A stretch of 64,000 bases of DNA, from positions 744,001 to 808,000 of the forward strand of contig JAFKFM010000008.1 in NCBI GenBank assembly GCA_017308135.1, written 5' to 3'. The notes below the pieces were generated by a model, which worked only from the letters and a program-made list of their open reading frames with translations, had not been told where the DNA came from and searched no databases. Made by a program: the position numbers and the translations under genes. This DNA is from Alphaproteobacteria bacterium (lineage in GTDB: Bacteria; Pseudomonadota; Alphaproteobacteria; CACIAM-22H2). Of the stretch, positions 1 to 9,689 are shown one piece after another (position 1 is the stretch's first letter; each line of letters starts with the position of its first letter).

Positions 1-47
1 CGCTTGCTGTTCCCGTGGAGTGCCCGCATGCAAACGGGTGCGGGGCG

Positions 48-683
48 CTAACCCTTCTTCGGCCCGTAGGCGGCCATGAACATGGCGATCGCGGAATCGA
101 TCGCCTTCGCCATCTCGGCGGGATCGGGCGTTTCGATCACGCAGAACAGCATCTGCTTCAATGGCCGCGTGAGGCACAGATCGATGAACTGGAACGCCGC
201 GCGCTGCGTGTCGCCGATCGACAAGCGACCGGCCGAGACCTGGCGATCGAGATAGGCCGCGAGCCGCCCCGCCCCGTACATCGGCCCCGCCTCGTAGAAG
301 GCGTGACCGATGCTCGGGAATTTCGCCGATGCGGCGATGACCGTGCGCAAATGCGCCATATGTCCGGGCCGCGTCACCGCATCGACGATATTGCGCGCGA
401 TCTCGCGCAGCACGTCCGCGACGTTTTCGTCGTCCGCGGAGAACCGGCAAATCTGCTCGGCCTGGATACGCCGATCCTCGCGGATCAGCGCTTCGAACAG
501 CGCTTCTTTCGACGGGAAATAGGCGTAGACCGTGCCCTTCGACACGCCGGCCGCCTTGGTGATGTCGTTCATGCTGGCGCCGTCAAAGCCGTCGCGCATG
601 AAGATTTGTCGAGCACCTTCAATGATTTGACGCCGTTTGGCGGTGTCCGAAACCTCGGCAATTTGGGCGACCTGCGTGGACAT
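48..683 (-). CDS. TetR/AcrR family transcriptional repressor
   Basis: A 211-residue regulator. Residues 20-65 form a typical TetR N-terminal helix-turn-helix, with the motif GVSKGTVYAYFPSKEALFEA. The C-terminal ligand domain is of the AcrR type. I start it at the ATG at 683 (MSTQVAQ); the frame stays open to 758, but that extension crosses the palindromic operator and has no family-like sequence. It is divergent from an HlyD/MFS efflux pair, so it most likely represses that pair and itself and is released by an efflux substrate. The DNA-binding role is established for the family; the target is inferred from the adjacent operator. Confidence 0.9.
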   Translation of the reverse strand: MSTQVAQIAEVSDTAKRRQIIEGARQIFMRDGFDGASMNDITKAAGVSKGTVYAYFPSKEALFEALIREDRRIQAEQICRFSADDENVADVLREIARNIVDAVTRPGHMAHLRTVIAASAKFPSIGHAFYEAGPMYGAGRLAAYLDRQVSAGRLSIGDTQRAAFQFIDLCLTRPLKQMLFCVIETPDPAEMAKAIDSAIAMFMAAYGPKKG

Positions 684-712
684 CAACGGACCTATGCCGT
701 GGAAAGTTATTG

Positions 713-727
713 ACCGAACCGTTCGGT
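713..727. promoter_or_regulatory. Palindromic TetR-type operator
   Basis: The sequence ACCGAAC-C-GTTCGGT has perfect 7-bp arms around one central base. It lies between the divergent TetR gene and the efflux genes, 30 bp from the repressor ATG. Its size and position match autoregulatory operators of AcrR-type repressors. Binding itself is inference. Confidence 0.7.
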
Positions 728-790
728 TCAATTTGAATGAGGCCCTCGCCCCTGTCAAGGCGCACCCTTTTTCTCACCCCTCCGGTTCAA

Positions 791-1915
791 ATGAAGATGG
801 ATAACGAAGCGGCCAAGTTGCGGCCCGATGGCGAAGTTTCCCCCACAGCCGCCGCCCCCAATCGCAAGCGTCTCGTTCTGCTCGCCGTGCTGGCCGTCGC
901 CCTCGGTTTCGGCGGCTGGAAAGGCTATGGCTGGTACACCGACGGGCGCTTCGTCGTCTCGACCGACGACGCTTATGTAAAAGCGTATCAATCGATCGTC
1001 GCGGCGAAGGTCTCGGGCCTCGTCGCTTCCGTCGCCGTCGCCGACAACACCAAGGTCAAAGCCGGCGACGTGCTGCTGCGCCTCGACGACGGCGACTACA
1101 AGCTCGCGGTCGATGCCGCCCGCCTGCGCGTGGCGACGCAAGACGCCACCATCGCCCGCCTCGCCCGCCAGACGTCGGCGCAACGTGCGTCGATCGAACA
1201 GGCCGTCGCCCAGCTTGCCTCGGCGCAAGCCGAACTGGCGCGCGCCAATCTCGCCTTCAATCGCGCGGACTCGCTCGCGCGCACCGGCAACGCGTCGATC
1301 GCGACGTTCGATCAAGCCCGCGCCGATCGCGATCGCGGCGTGGCCGGCGTGGCGGGCGCGCGCGCGGGCGTCGAAGCGGCCAACGCGGCGATGGACGTTC
1401 TGCGCGCTCAGCAGACCGAAGCCGAAAGCCAACGCCGCGAACTCGATACCGCCTTGCAGCGCGCCGAACGCGATCTCGAATTCACCGTGATCCGCGCCCC
1501 CTTCGACGGCACGGTCGGCAACCGCGCCGCCCAGCCGGGCCAATACGTGCAGCCGGGCACGCGGCTGATGGCGCTCGTCCCGCTCGACGGCGTCTACGTC
1601 CAAGCCAATTTCAAGGAAACGCAGCTCGCGAATTTGCGCCCGGGCCAGGATGTCGAACTGCATGTCGACGCCTATCCTGGCCGCATCATCCATGGCCATC
1701 TGGCGAGTGTCGCCCCCGCCACGGGCGCCGAGTTCTCGCTGCTGCCGCCCGAAAACGCGACCGGCAACTTCACCAAGATCGTGCAGCGTTTGCCGGTGCG
1801 TATCGCCCTGCCCGAGGCGATCGCGCGCGAAGGCCGTTTGCGCCCGGGCATGTCGGTGGTCGTCGACGTGCGCACGAAGGACGTGACCGCCGCCGGAGCC
1901 GACGATTCGAATTGA
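791..1915 (+). CDS. HlyD/EmrA-family efflux membrane fusion protein
   Basis: A 374-residue periplasmic adaptor. A membrane anchor (VLLAVLAVALGFGGW) near residues 28-45 is followed by a biotinyl-lipoyl-like hairpin domain beginning at DDAYVKAYQSIVAAKVSG, a long alanine-rich coiled coil, and the closing barrel with the family motif VIRAPFDGTVGNRAAQPGQYV. It would bridge the inner-membrane MFS pump downstream to an outer-membrane channel not encoded here. I prefer the ATG at 791; the frame opens at 737, but the extra residues are encoded almost on the operator. The ATG at 797 is also possible. It lies 10 bp upstream of the MFS gene, in one transcription unit. Confidence 0.9.
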   Translation: MKMDNEAAKLRPDGEVSPTAAAPNRKRLVLLAVLAVALGFGGWKGYGWYTDGRFVVSTDDAYVKAYQSIVAAKVSGLVASVAVADNTKVKAGDVLLRLDDGDYKLAVDAARLRVATQDATIARLARQTSAQRASIEQAVAQLASAQAELARANLAFNRADSLARTGNASIATFDQARADRDRGVAGVAGARAGVEAANAAMDVLRAQQTEAESQRRELDTALQRAERDLEFTVIRAPFDGTVGNRAAQPGQYVQPGTRLMALVPLDGVYVQANFKETQLANLRPGQDVELHVDAYPGRIIHGHLASVAPATGAEFSLLPPENATGNFTKIVQRLPVRIALPEAIAREGRLRPGMSVVVDVRTKDVTAAGADDSN

Positions 1916-1925
1916 ACGGGGCGAA

Positions 1926-3494
1926 GTGAGTCCGGCCATGGCCGCCCAAACCGCCGACGCGGATCGCATCGATCCCAAACGCCTGGTCGCGTTCATCGCG
2001 ATGGTGTTCGGGATGTTCATGGCGATCCTGGATATCCAGATCGTTTCGGCGTCGCTCGCCGAGATCCAGGCGGGGCTGTCGGCCAGCGCCGAGGAAGTTT
2101 CCTGGGTTCAGACGAGCTATCTGATCGCGGAAGTCATCATGATTCCGCTGTCGGGGTTTTTGAGCCGCGCCTTCTCCACCCGCATCGTCTTCACGCTATC
2201 GGCGGGCGGATTCACGCTGATGAGCTTCATGTGTGCGCAATCCACTTCGATCGGGGAAATGATCGTGTGGCGCGCGCTGCAAGGCTTCATCGGCGGCGGC
2301 ATGATCCCGACCGTCTTCGCCGCCGCCTACACGATCTTCCCGCGCAGCAAACAATCGATGATCGCGCCCGTGGTCGGCCTCGTCGCCACGCTCGCGCCGA
2401 CGATCGGCCCGACGGTGGGCGGCTATCTCACCGATCTGTTCTCCTGGCACTGGCTGTTCCTGGTGAACATCGTGCCGGGCATCGTCGTCACCCTCTCGGT
2501 TTGGGTGCTGGTCGATTTCGACCGCCCCGATCTGTCGCTGCTCGAAGGGTTCGACTGGCTGGGCCTGGGCGCGATGGCCGTGTTCCTCGGCTCGCTCGAA
2601 TACGTGCTCGAGGAAGGCCCGGCGAAGGATTGGTTCGGCAGCGATCTGATCGTCACCGCCGCCTTGGCCGCGACGCTGGGAAGCATGGTGTTCTTCTGGC
2701 GGAACCTGACCGTCAAGCGGCCGATCGTGGATTTGACCGCTTTCGCCAACCGCACCTTCACGGCCGCGTCGATCTGCTCCTTCGTCATGGGTATCGGGCT
2801 TTACGGCCTCACCTATCTCTATCCCGTCTATCTCGCGCGCGTGCGCGGCTTCTCGCCGTTGCAGATCGGCGAGGCGATGTTCGTGACGGGGCTTTGCATG
2901 TTCCTCACCGCGCCGGTCATCGGCCGCCTGGCCGCCAAGGCCGATCCGCGCGTGCTGATCGCGGCGGGATTCGTCATGTTCTCGGCCGGCACGTGGCAAG
3001 CCTCCGCCATCACGATCGATTGGGATTTCTGGGAGTTGCTCGTGCCGCAGATGCTGCGCGGCATCGGCATCATGACCTGCATGGTGCCGATCAACAATCT
3101 GGCGCTGGGCTCGCTGCCGCCCGAGCGATTGAAGGGCGCGTCGGGGCTCTACAACCTCACGCGCAATCTCGGCGGCGCGGTCGGCTTGGCGCTGATCAAC
3201 ACGCTGCTGAACGACCGCACGGATTTGCATCTCCAGCGCCTGCACGAACAGGTGACGTGGTCGAGTCAATCGGCGCTGGAAACGCTGACGCTGATGACGG
3301 GCGCCCTATCGCGCCTGGGCAGCGACGCCGAATTGGGCGCCATCAAAAAAATGGCGGGGCTCGTGCACCAGCAAGCCTTCGTGATGGCGATGGGCGACGT
3401 GTTCATCGCCCTCACCTTCCTGTTCATGCTGCTGGTGGCGTTGACGCCGTTGATGCAGCGCCCCAAACGCGCGGCGGGCGGCGGCGGTCACTAA
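1926..3494 (+). CDS. DHA2-family MFS drug efflux transporter (EmrB/QacA type)
   Basis: A 522-residue transporter with about 14 hydrophobic helices, the length and pattern of the DHA2 family of proton-driven multidrug exporters. The N-terminal helix carries the EmrB-like stretch FMAILDIQIVSASLAEIQ, followed by SWVQTSYLIAEVIMIPLSG and the motif C-like region VVGLVATLAPTIGPTVGGYL. It presumably exports hydrophobic compounds with the HlyD protein encoded just upstream. The frame can start at GTG 1926 or ATG 1938; neither has a strong ribosome-binding site. The substrate cannot be read from the sequence. Regulation by the divergent TetR protein is likely. Confidence 0.92.
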   Translation: MSPAMAAQTADADRIDPKRLVAFIAMVFGMFMAILDIQIVSASLAEIQAGLSASAEEVSWVQTSYLIAEVIMIPLSGFLSRAFSTRIVFTLSAGGFTLMSFMCAQSTSIGEMIVWRALQGFIGGGMIPTVFAAAYTIFPRSKQSMIAPVVGLVATLAPTIGPTVGGYLTDLFSWHWLFLVNIVPGIVVTLSVWVLVDFDRPDLSLLEGFDWLGLGAMAVFLGSLEYVLEEGPAKDWFGSDLIVTAALAATLGSMVFFWRNLTVKRPIVDLTAFANRTFTAASICSFVMGIGLYGLTYLYPVYLARVRGFSPLQIGEAMFVTGLCMFLTAPVIGRLAAKADPRVLIAAGFVMFSAGTWQASAITIDWDFWELLVPQMLRGIGIMTCMVPINNLALGSLPPERLKGASGLYNLTRNLGGAVGLALINTLLNDRTDLHLQRLHEQVTWSSQSALETLTLMTGALSRLGSDAELGAIKKMAGLVHQQAFVMAMGDVFIALTFLFMLLVALTPLMQRPKRAAGGGGH

Positions 3495-3499
3495 CCGGC

Positions 3500-4006
3500 C
3501 TAAGCGCGGCGCTCCGGCGCGTATCGGAACAGCTTGGTCGACACCAGGATGATGTCGACATTCGTGCCGTCGCTCGCCAGCGGCAGAATCAAATTCTCGA
3601 TCTCGCGGTAATCGGCATGGATCCAAAGCTGCGCGATGCCGCGCCGCCGGCTGGGAATGCCGGTACGTACCACACGCTCGTAACGCTCGAAGAACTCGGC
3701 GCGCGACTTGACGTGCGGATGCGCTTCGTCGAGCCACTTGCCGGTCGGATCGGCGCGCATCGCCTCGACGATCGCCGTGCCCACCAAGCGATAGCGCAAG
3801 CGGAACGGATCGCGTTGAACGTCGAGCAGCCAAAGCGACGGCAGCAACCGCGTGGGAATGTCCGCGGGATCGACATGCTGGCGGCCGGGCAGTAGCCGGT
3901 CGGGCGCCAGCCCGTGCCAATAGTCGTAAATTTCCGCGATATCCGGATCGAGCGGCACGCCCGGATTCATATCCTCGAAGCCCAATTCGCGGCGCGCGGG
4001 GTTCAT
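3500..4006 (-). CDS. PAS_5-type PAS domain protein
   Basis: A 168-residue soluble protein resembling the small PAS-domain family (PAS_5, formerly DUF1457) common in alphaproteobacteria. Visible landmarks are IYDYWHGLAPDRLLPGRQHVDP, LLPSLWLLDVQRDPFRLRYRLVGTAIVEA and a C-terminal ILPLASDGTNVDIILVSTKLF strand pair. No output domain is attached. The family is probably sensory, but ligand and partner are unknown. It is convergent with the MFS gene, with only 5 bp between the stops, and stands alone on its strand. Confidence 0.75.
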   Translation of the reverse strand: MNPARRELGFEDMNPGVPLDPDIAEIYDYWHGLAPDRLLPGRQHVDPADIPTRLLPSLWLLDVQRDPFRLRYRLVGTAIVEAMRADPTGKWLDEAHPHVKSRAEFFERYERVVRTGIPSRRRGIAQLWIHADYREIENLILPLASDGTNVDIILVSTKLFRYAPERRA

Positions 4007-4066
4007 GGAAAACTCGATCCGGGGAGAAGGGCTGCGTCCACTATGCGCAGACGGACGCGAAAGCGT

Positions 4067-4732
4067 CTAGACCAACGCCGTTTCCAGATCGGCGAGCTTC
4101 GCCGTGCGTCCGACGATACCGCCCTGCGCCCGAATCATCGACAAAGCGGCCGATTTATATTCGGGGAAATAACTTTCGGTCGCTTCCTCGACGACCAAGC
4201 ACACATAGCCGCGATCGTTGGCTTCGCGCATCGAGGTCTGGACGCAAACCTCCGTCGTTACGCCCGCGAAGACGAGATGCGTGATTCCCTTGCGGTCGAG
4301 AATGGTGCCGAGCGCCGTCGCGTAGAAGGCCCCCTTCCCCGGCTTGTCGATTTCGATTTCGCCTTTCATCGGCGCGCAACGTTCGACGATCGCGTTGCCG
4401 GGCTGACCGCGCACCAAGATGCGCCCCATCTTGCCGATATCGCCGATGCGCAAGCCCGGCTTGCCCTTGCGCTTCGCGGGCGGACAATCGGAAAGATCTG
4501 GCAAATGGGATTCGCGCGTATGGACGATCGGCCAGCCTTTGGCGCGGAACAGCGCGAGCAGTTTCGCGACCGGCTCGATCGCGGGTTGAAGCCGCGAAAC
4601 GTCGTTGCCGAGCGCCGCGCCGAAACCGCCGGGCTCGATGAAATCGCGCTGCATGTCGATCACGACCAGCGCGGTCTTGCCCGGCACGAAGGGAAACGCA
4701 TCGGGCAGTGCGGGAATCTCGATCTCGTCCAT
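4067..4732 (-). CDS. Isochorismatase-family cysteine amidohydrolase
   Basis: A 221-residue cysteine hydrolase of the isochorismatase fold. The expected triad is visible: D26 in VVIDMQRD, K133 in [11 protein letters not shown] and C163 in [11 protein letters not shown]. The [20 protein letters not shown] stretch resembles biuret hydrolase, ureidoacrylate hydrolase and N-carbamoylsarcosine amidase relatives rather than true isochorismatases. The start at 4732 is one base after the stop of the ABC ATPase gene; an ATG at 4744 overlaps that gene and is an alternative. As the last gene of a BMP/nucleoside-type importer operon, it plausibly hydrolyses an imported carbamoyl or ureide compound. The exact substrate is inference. 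Confidence 0.85.
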   Translation of the reverse strand: MDEIEIPALPDAFPFVPGKTALVVIDMQRDFIEPGGFGAALGNDVSRLQPAIEPVAKLLALFRAKGWPIVHTRESHLPDLSDCPPAKRKGKPGLRIGDIGKMGRILVRGQPGNAIVERCAPMKGEIEIDKPGKGAFYATALGTILDRKGITHLVFAGVTTEVCVQTSMREANDRGYVCLVVEEATESYFPEYKSAALSMIRAQGGIVGRTAKLADLETALV

Positions 4733-4733
4733 T

Positions 4734-6260
4734 TTAGTGACCATGCCCGGCCATGTGATGGCCGATCGTCGCGCGATCGGTTTTGCCGACCGCCTCGACA
4801 TAGGCGATCTTGCCTTCCGACATCACGGCGACGCGATCGGATAGCGACAGGATTTCGTCGAGATCTTCGGACACGAGCAGCACCGCCGCCCCGCGATTGC
4901 GCTGATCCATGATCTGGGCGCGGATTTCCTCGACCGAGGCGAAATCCAGCCCGAAACACGGATTGGCGACGATCAGCACGTCGACCTCGCCCGAAAGCTC
5001 GCGCGCCAGCACGGCACGCTGCACGTTGCCGCCCGACAGCGCCGCGATGGGCGCGTCGGCCGAGGGCGTTTTCACGCGATAACGCGCGATCAGTTCCTGC
5101 GCGCGCTTGCGCATCGGCGCCGCCGACAGCCACCAGCCGAGCGTGGCGATCGGCGGCTGATCGAAGGTCCGGAACGCGATATTCTCCGCCACCGTCATAT
5201 TGGGCACGGCGGCGTTCTTCAACGGCTCCTCGGGCAGACCGAAGACCTTGTACTTTGCCATCGACTGGCGGCTGGGCGCGAATTCCGCGCCCTTGATCGT
5301 CAACTGGCCTTCGCGCATCGGGCGCTGGCCGGACAGAACTTCGACCAAAGCGCTCTGCCCGTTGCCCGAGACGCCCGCGATGCCGACGATCTCGCCCGCA
5401 TGGATTTTGAGATTGATCCCGTCGATCGCCACGCGGCCGTCATCGGCGTCGGCGCACACGCCGGCGATATCGAGCGTGACGGGCGCATCTTGATGCGCCA
5501 CGCGCGCCGCGCGTTCGCGGATTTGCGTATCGCCGATCATCATCTTGGCCATCGCGTCGACCGGCGTTTCGCTGACTTTGCCCGCGCCCGCGTAAGCGCC
5601 TTTACGCAGCACGGTCAGGTCGTCGGCGAAAGCCTGCACTTCGCGGAATTTATGCGTGATCATCAGCACGGTGACCTCGCCGCGCTGGGTCATGCCGCGC
5701 AGCAAGCCGAGCACTTCGTCAGCCTCGTCGGGCGTCAGTACAGACGTCGGCTCGTCGAGGATGATGAAGCGCTGGTCGAGGAAAAGCTGCTTGAGGATTT
5801 CGAGTTTCTGCTTCTCGCCCGCCGACAGCATGTGGACGGGCTTGTCGAGCGGCGCGCGGAACGGCATGCGGGCGAGGAATTCCTCCAGCGCCGCGTGCTC
5901 GGCTTTCCAATCGATGATCTGCGACCCGCGCGGGCGCGACACGACGAGGTTCTCGGCCCCGGTCAGCGAGGGCACCAGCGTGAAATGCTGATAGACCATG
6001 CCGATCCCGGCTTCGGCCGCCTCGCGCGGATTGGCGATGGCGCTTTGCCGCCCGTCGACCAGAACCTGGCCGCCATCGGGTTTGTAGAAGCCCATGATGC
6101 ATTTGACGAGCGTGGACTTGCCCGCGCCGTTCTCTCCCAACAGCGCATGGAACGTACCGGCGGGCACTTTCAGCGAGACGTCGTCGAGCGCGACGAGCCC
6201 GCCAAAGACTTTGCGCATCTTGACGGCTTCCAGACCGATGGCGCGGCGTTCGTTCGTCAT
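4734..6260 (-). CDS. Nucleoside/BMP-type ABC transporter ATPase (two nucleotide-binding domains)
   Basis: A 508-residue double ATPase like those of ribose and nucleoside importers. Domain 1 has Walker [10 protein letters not shown], signature LSAGEKQ and Walker [16 protein letters not shown]. Domain 2 has the degenerate Walker [10 protein letters not shown], signature LSGGNVQ and a Walker B-like [13 protein letters not shown], as is usual in this family. The start is the ATG at 6260, 5 bp after the stop of the permease gene; the longer open frame upstream is a shadow of that permease. It powers uptake through the two permeases encoded upstream in the same operon. Confidence 0.92.
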   Translation of the reverse strand: MTNERRAIGLEAVKMRKVFGGLVALDDVSLKVPAGTFHALLGENGAGKSTLVKCIMGFYKPDGGQVLVDGRQSAIANPREAAEAGIGMVYQHFTLVPSLTGAENLVVSRPRGSQIIDWKAEHAALEEFLARMPFRAPLDKPVHMLSAGEKQKLEILKQLFLDQRFIILDEPTSVLTPDEADEVLGLLRGMTQRGEVTVLMITHKFREVQAFADDLTVLRKGAYAGAGKVSETPVDAMAKMMIGDTQIRERAARVAHQDAPVTLDIAGVCADADDGRVAIDGINLKIHAGEIVGIAGVSGNGQSALVEVLSGQRPMREGQLTIKGAEFAPSRQSMAKYKVFGLPEEPLKNAAVPNMTVAENIAFRTFDQPPIATLGWWLSAAPMRKRAQELIARYRVKTPSADAPIAALSGGNVQRAVLARELSGEVDVLIVANPCFGLDFASVEEIRAQIMDQRNRGAAVLLVSEDLDEILSLSDRVAVMSEGKIAYVEAVGKTDRATIGHHMAGHGH

Positions 6261-6265
6261 GCCGG

Positions 6266-7189
6266 TCACCGCGTCAACGACAATTCGCCCGGCGCATCGC
6301 GCAAGGCTTTCTTGGAACCCGCCGAGCCGATCATCAGGAACAGCGTCAGAATGTAAGGGGCGGCATTGAAGAAGTAATAGCCTTGCGTCACGCCGATGGA
6401 TTGGAGCGCCGGCCCCAACGCCCCCGCCGCCCCGAACAGCAACGCGGCGTACAAGCAGCGGATGGGGTCCCAGCGCGCGAAGATGACGAGTGCCACGGCC
6501 ATCAAGCCTTGGCCCGACGACAAGCCTTCGTTCCAACTGCCGGGATAGTAAAGCGACAGGAACGCGCCGCCCACGCCCGCGAAGAACCCGCCCACGGCGG
6601 TCGCGAGCAACCGGATCAGCATCACCGGATGGCCGAGGGCGCGCGCCGCCGCTTCGCTGTCGCCCGTCACGCGCAGCACGAGGCCCATGCGCGTGTTCTT
6701 CAAAGCCCAGGCGAGGAAGATCGCCAGCGCGATACCGATCAGGAACAGCGGATTGATCTGCAGCGCCTGTTCGAAACGCGGGTCGCCCGTCCACGCCCCC
6801 AGCGAGATCGACGGCAGACGCGGCGCCGTCGGCTGGATGTAGGGCTTGCCGAAGAAGAACGCGATGCCCGTGCCGAACAGCATCAACGCGATGCCGACGG
6901 CGATATCGTTGACGCCCGGCAAGCGGCAGATCGTCGCGTGCAGCGTGCCCATCAGAAAGCCGAAGCAGCCCGCCGCCAGCACGCCGATCCAGGGCGAACC
7001 GGTGCCGTAGGAAAACGCGTAGGCGGTCATGGCGCCGAGCACCAGCGTGCCTTCGAGGCCGAGATTGATCCGCCCCGACCGCTCGGTCAGCATTTCGCCC
7101 AACGCGACGAACAGGAATGGTGTGGTCACACGGATCGCACCGCCCAGCATCGCGGCGATCACGGTCGAAAGGGCGAGGCCGGCATCCAT
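6266..7189 (-). CDS. ABC transporter permease, BMP/nucleoside type (second permease)
   Basis: A 307-residue inner-membrane permease of the branched-chain/ribose-type (BPD_transp_2) fold, with about eight hydrophobic segments and the family stretch TERSGRINLGLEGTLVLGAM near residues 36-55. The start ATG at 7189 overlaps the stop of the preceding permease by one base (TGATG), so translation is probably coupled. It pairs with that permease to form the channel. In this family the two permeases differ in length, and this is the shorter YufQ-like one. Confidence 0.9.
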   Translation of the reverse strand: MDAGLALSTVIAAMLGGAIRVTTPFLFVALGEMLTERSGRINLGLEGTLVLGAMTAYAFSYGTGSPWIGVLAAGCFGFLMGTLHATICRLPGVNDIAVGIALMLFGTGIAFFFGKPYIQPTAPRLPSISLGAWTGDPRFEQALQINPLFLIGIALAIFLAWALKNTRMGLVLRVTGDSEAAARALGHPVMLIRLLATAVGGFFAGVGGAFLSLYYPGSWNEGLSSGQGLMAVALVIFARWDPIRCLYAALLFGAAGALGPALQSIGVTQGYYFFNAAPYILTLFLMIGSAGSKKALRDAPGELSLTR

Positions 7190-8310
7190 CAGGTACGCTC
7201 CGTCCGCGCTTTGGGGTTGAAGATCGCAAGGCGCCCATAGAACGTCTCGCTCGCCAGCAGCACGACGAAGGTCAGACCTTGCAGCAGCAGCACCGTCGCA
7301 TCGGGCAAGCCCATTCGGCGTTGAATGATGCCGCCCGCCGCCGCGATACCGCCGAACAAGATCGCCACCGGCACGATCGCCAAAGGATGCTGGCGCGCGA
7401 GGAACGCGACCAGGATTCCGGTGAAGCCGTAACCGGTGGCGAGCGACGCATTCGCCTTGCCGTGCACCGCCGCGACTTCGAAATACCCGGCCATGCCGGC
7501 GCACGCGCCCGCGATCAAGGTCGCGACGATGACGAGCCGCCCGACCGGCAAGCCTTGCGCCAGGGCCGCGCGCGCATTGCCGCCCGCGATCTTGCAGGCG
7601 AAGCCGAAGGTCGTGCGGAACATCAGGATATAGACGGCGACGCAGGCGACGACGGCGAACGCCAATCCCCAATGCACGTCCACGCCCGGCAGCTTTCCGA
7701 TCATCTCGGCACTTTCCAGCGCCTTGGTCGACGGCTTGTTGGGATCGGCGGGGTCGCGCAACGCGCCCTCGACGAAGAAATTCATGATCGCGATGGCGAT
7801 GTAGGAAAGCAGCAGCGTCGAGATCGTTTCGTTGACGCCGCGGAACTGGCGCAAGGCGCCCGCGATCCCGACCCAGGCGGCCCCAACCGCCAGCGCGCCC
7901 GCGAACATCAGAATATGCATGACGAACGGCGCGCCGCCGCCGATCAACGGAATGGCGATGGCCGCGGCGGTGAAGCCGCCGAGCACCAACGCCCCCTCCC
8001 CGCCGATCATGGTAAGGCCCAGGCGCGCGGGGACCGCCACCGCCAGAGCGGTCAGCATGACCGGGGCCGCGCGCAGCAGCGTATTCGACCACGAGAAGCC
8101 CGTGCCGAAACCGCCAAGCCAAATGAGTTGGTAGAACTGCGCGGGCGACTTGCCCAGCGCCAGCAGGAAGACCGAGAACAGCACCGCCGACACCAGCAGC
8201 GCCGCGATGGGAATGGCGAGCGCTTCCGATCCGCGCCGCACGCGGATCATCCAATCGGAATCGAAAATGCTTTGCGGCGCGGCGGCGGCGGAACGGGCGA
8301 TGTCGGTCAT
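7189..8310 (-). CDS. ABC transporter permease, BMP/nucleoside type (first permease)
   Basis: A 373-residue permease of the same fold as its neighbour but longer, corresponding to the YufP-like partner. It has an N-terminal helix (LAIPIAALLVSAVLFSVFLL) and the conserved stretch LGLTMIGGEGALVLGGFTAA. It follows the binding-protein gene after a 51-bp gap that holds a GC-rich hairpin. The usual substrates of the family are nucleosides or related purines. Confidence 0.9.
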   Translation of the reverse strand: MTDIARSAAAAPQSIFDSDWMIRVRRGSEALAIPIAALLVSAVLFSVFLLALGKSPAQFYQLIWLGGFGTGFSWSNTLLRAAPVMLTALAVAVPARLGLTMIGGEGALVLGGFTAAAIAIPLIGGGAPFVMHILMFAGALAVGAAWVGIAGALRQFRGVNETISTLLLSYIAIAIMNFFVEGALRDPADPNKPSTKALESAEMIGKLPGVDVHWGLAFAVVACVAVYILMFRTTFGFACKIAGGNARAALAQGLPVGRLVIVATLIAGACAGMAGYFEVAAVHGKANASLATGYGFTGILVAFLARQHPLAIVPVAILFGGIAAAGGIIQRRMGLPDATVLLLQGLTFVVLLASETFYGRLAIFNPKARTERT

Positions 8311-8329
8311 CCTTCGGCCGGAAAAGAAA

Positions 8330-8355
8330 GGGGCGGATGATTGCGCATCCGCCCC
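8330..8355 (-). terminator. GC-rich hairpin between binding-protein and permease genes (partial terminator or stabiliser)
   Basis: GGGGCGGATG at 8330-8339 pairs perfectly with CATCCGCCCC at 8346-8355 around a 6-base loop. On the minus strand it is followed by a pyrimidine run CTTTCTTTTC. It lies between the bmp gene stop and the first permease start. This position often holds an attenuator that keeps binding-protein mRNA more abundant than permease mRNA; that role is inferred. Confidence 0.65.
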
Positions 8356-8361
8356 GGTCCC

Positions 8362-9477
8362 TTAGGTGATCGACCCGACCACGCCGTCGGCGAGGAAGTT
8401 CATGCCGTCGAGCACGCGATCGAGATTGTCGTAGCCATCCGCGCTGGGCAGCGCCACGGCGCCCTTGTTGTCCTTGACCGGGCCTTTCAGGATGCGCTTG
8501 CCGGCCTTGAGATCGGCGATCGCCGCGTCGGCCGCCTTGCGCGCGGCCTCGGGCGCGCCCGCACCGTAAGCGGTGTTGCGCACCATGTCCTTCTCGTAGC
8601 CGCCGGCCAGCATATTCGGCACGGGCTGGCCCTTGGCGATGTTGTCGGCGTAGGAACGATAGATCGTCTCCCACTTATACTCCGCCCCGGTGATGAAGCC
8701 TTTGGGCGCCAACGCGGCTTGGCTCGCGTTATGCCCCAGGCTCATGATCCCGCGCCGCTCGGCCGTTTCGATCACGACCTTCGGGCTGTCCACGTGACAG
8801 GTCAGAATGTCGCAACTCGCGCCGGCGAGCGCGTTGGCGGCTTCCGCTTCGCGCACGGGCAACGCCCAATCGCCGGTGAAGATCAGCTGCAGCGTGACGT
8901 TCGGATTGACCGAGCGCGCGCCCCACAGAACCGAGTTGATGTTGCGCAACACCGAGGAGATCGGCTTGGCGGCGACGAAGCCGATCTTGTTGGTCTTGGT
9001 CGCAAGGCCCGCGGCCACGCCGTTGATGTAATGCGCCTGATCGAGATAGCCGAAATAGCTACCCGCGTTGGCCGGGTGCTTGTCCTTTTCCCACAACGGG
9101 GCGGCGTGGCGGAACGTGACCTTCGGATATTTCTTGGCCGCATCGACCATGAACGGATTGAAATAGCCGAACGAGGTCGCGAGGATGAGGTTCGCGCCCT
9201 CGAGATTGATCATCGACTCCATCGATTTGAGAACGGCCGCTGTCTCGGGCACGTTCTCCTCCTCGACGATCGTCACGTTCGGCAGGCTGCGCAACGCCGC
9301 GACGTTGACCGCATGGGCCTGGTTCCAGCCGAAATCGTCCTTCGGACCGACATAGACGATACCGATGGTCACCTTCGCCTGGGCGGCGGCCAGCTTGATG
9401 TCGCCCAGCGACAAGGCGGCGGCGCCGGCAGCGGTACCTTGCAGGAACGAGCGGCGGGAAAAACGGTCCAGGGGCAT
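8362..9477 (-). CDS. BMP-family (PBP1-BmpA) ABC transporter substrate-binding protein
   Basis: A 371-residue exported protein. It opens with a twin-arginine signal, SRRSFLQG followed by a hydrophobic Ala/Gly stretch and an AQA cleavage-like site near residue 34. The mature part resembles BmpA/Med proteins, with VTIGIVYVGPKDDFGWNQAH and LATSFGYFNPFMVDAAKKYP. It would capture a nucleoside or related solute in the periplasm for the permeases encoded downstream. The start ATG at 9477 is decided by a strong AGGAGG six bases upstream; the open frame to 9513 lacks one. A Tat signal on a binding protein suggests export in folded form. Confidence 0.92.
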   Translation of the reverse strand: MPLDRFSRRSFLQGTAAGAAALSLGDIKLAAAQAKVTIGIVYVGPKDDFGWNQAHAVNVAALRSLPNVTIVEEENVPETAAVLKSMESMINLEGANLILATSFGYFNPFMVDAAKKYPKVTFRHAAPLWEKDKHPANAGSYFGYLDQAHYINGVAAGLATKTNKIGFVAAKPISSVLRNINSVLWGARSVNPNVTLQLIFTGDWALPVREAEAANALAGASCDILTCHVDSPKVVIETAERRGIMSLGHNASQAALAPKGFITGAEYKWETIYRSYADNIAKGQPVPNMLAGGYEKDMVRNTAYGAGAPEAARKAADAAIADLKAGKRILKGPVKDNKGAVALPSADGYDNLDRVLDGMNFLADGVVGSIT

Positions 9478-9689
9478 GGGCCCTCCTAATTCTTGGTTTC
9501 GGGCGTCCGACACGCCCTACGGTGGATCAAGCAATGGATATGCCAGGGTCCTCGCGGGTTCGTGCGGAAGCGCAAAAAGGGGCGCGAAATTGCCCTGATT
9601 CGCAATTCGCGCCAGGGGGTTTGGTCCGATCCGGGTGCCGGGTTACGCTTCCGTCATGATCCCGACGACCGATTCCCGGTACGGCTGAT

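Noticed and set aside
17..42. CCCGCA/TGCGGG inverted repeat after the TetR gene.
   Set aside because: The stem is only 6 bp and no T-run follows, so a terminator cannot be supported.
4734..8674. Long frames that seem to fuse the ABC ATPase and the permease to N-terminal extensions.
   Set aside because: The extensions are shifted-frame reads of the neighbouring permease genes; real starts at 6260 and 7189 lie next to overlapping or adjacent stops.
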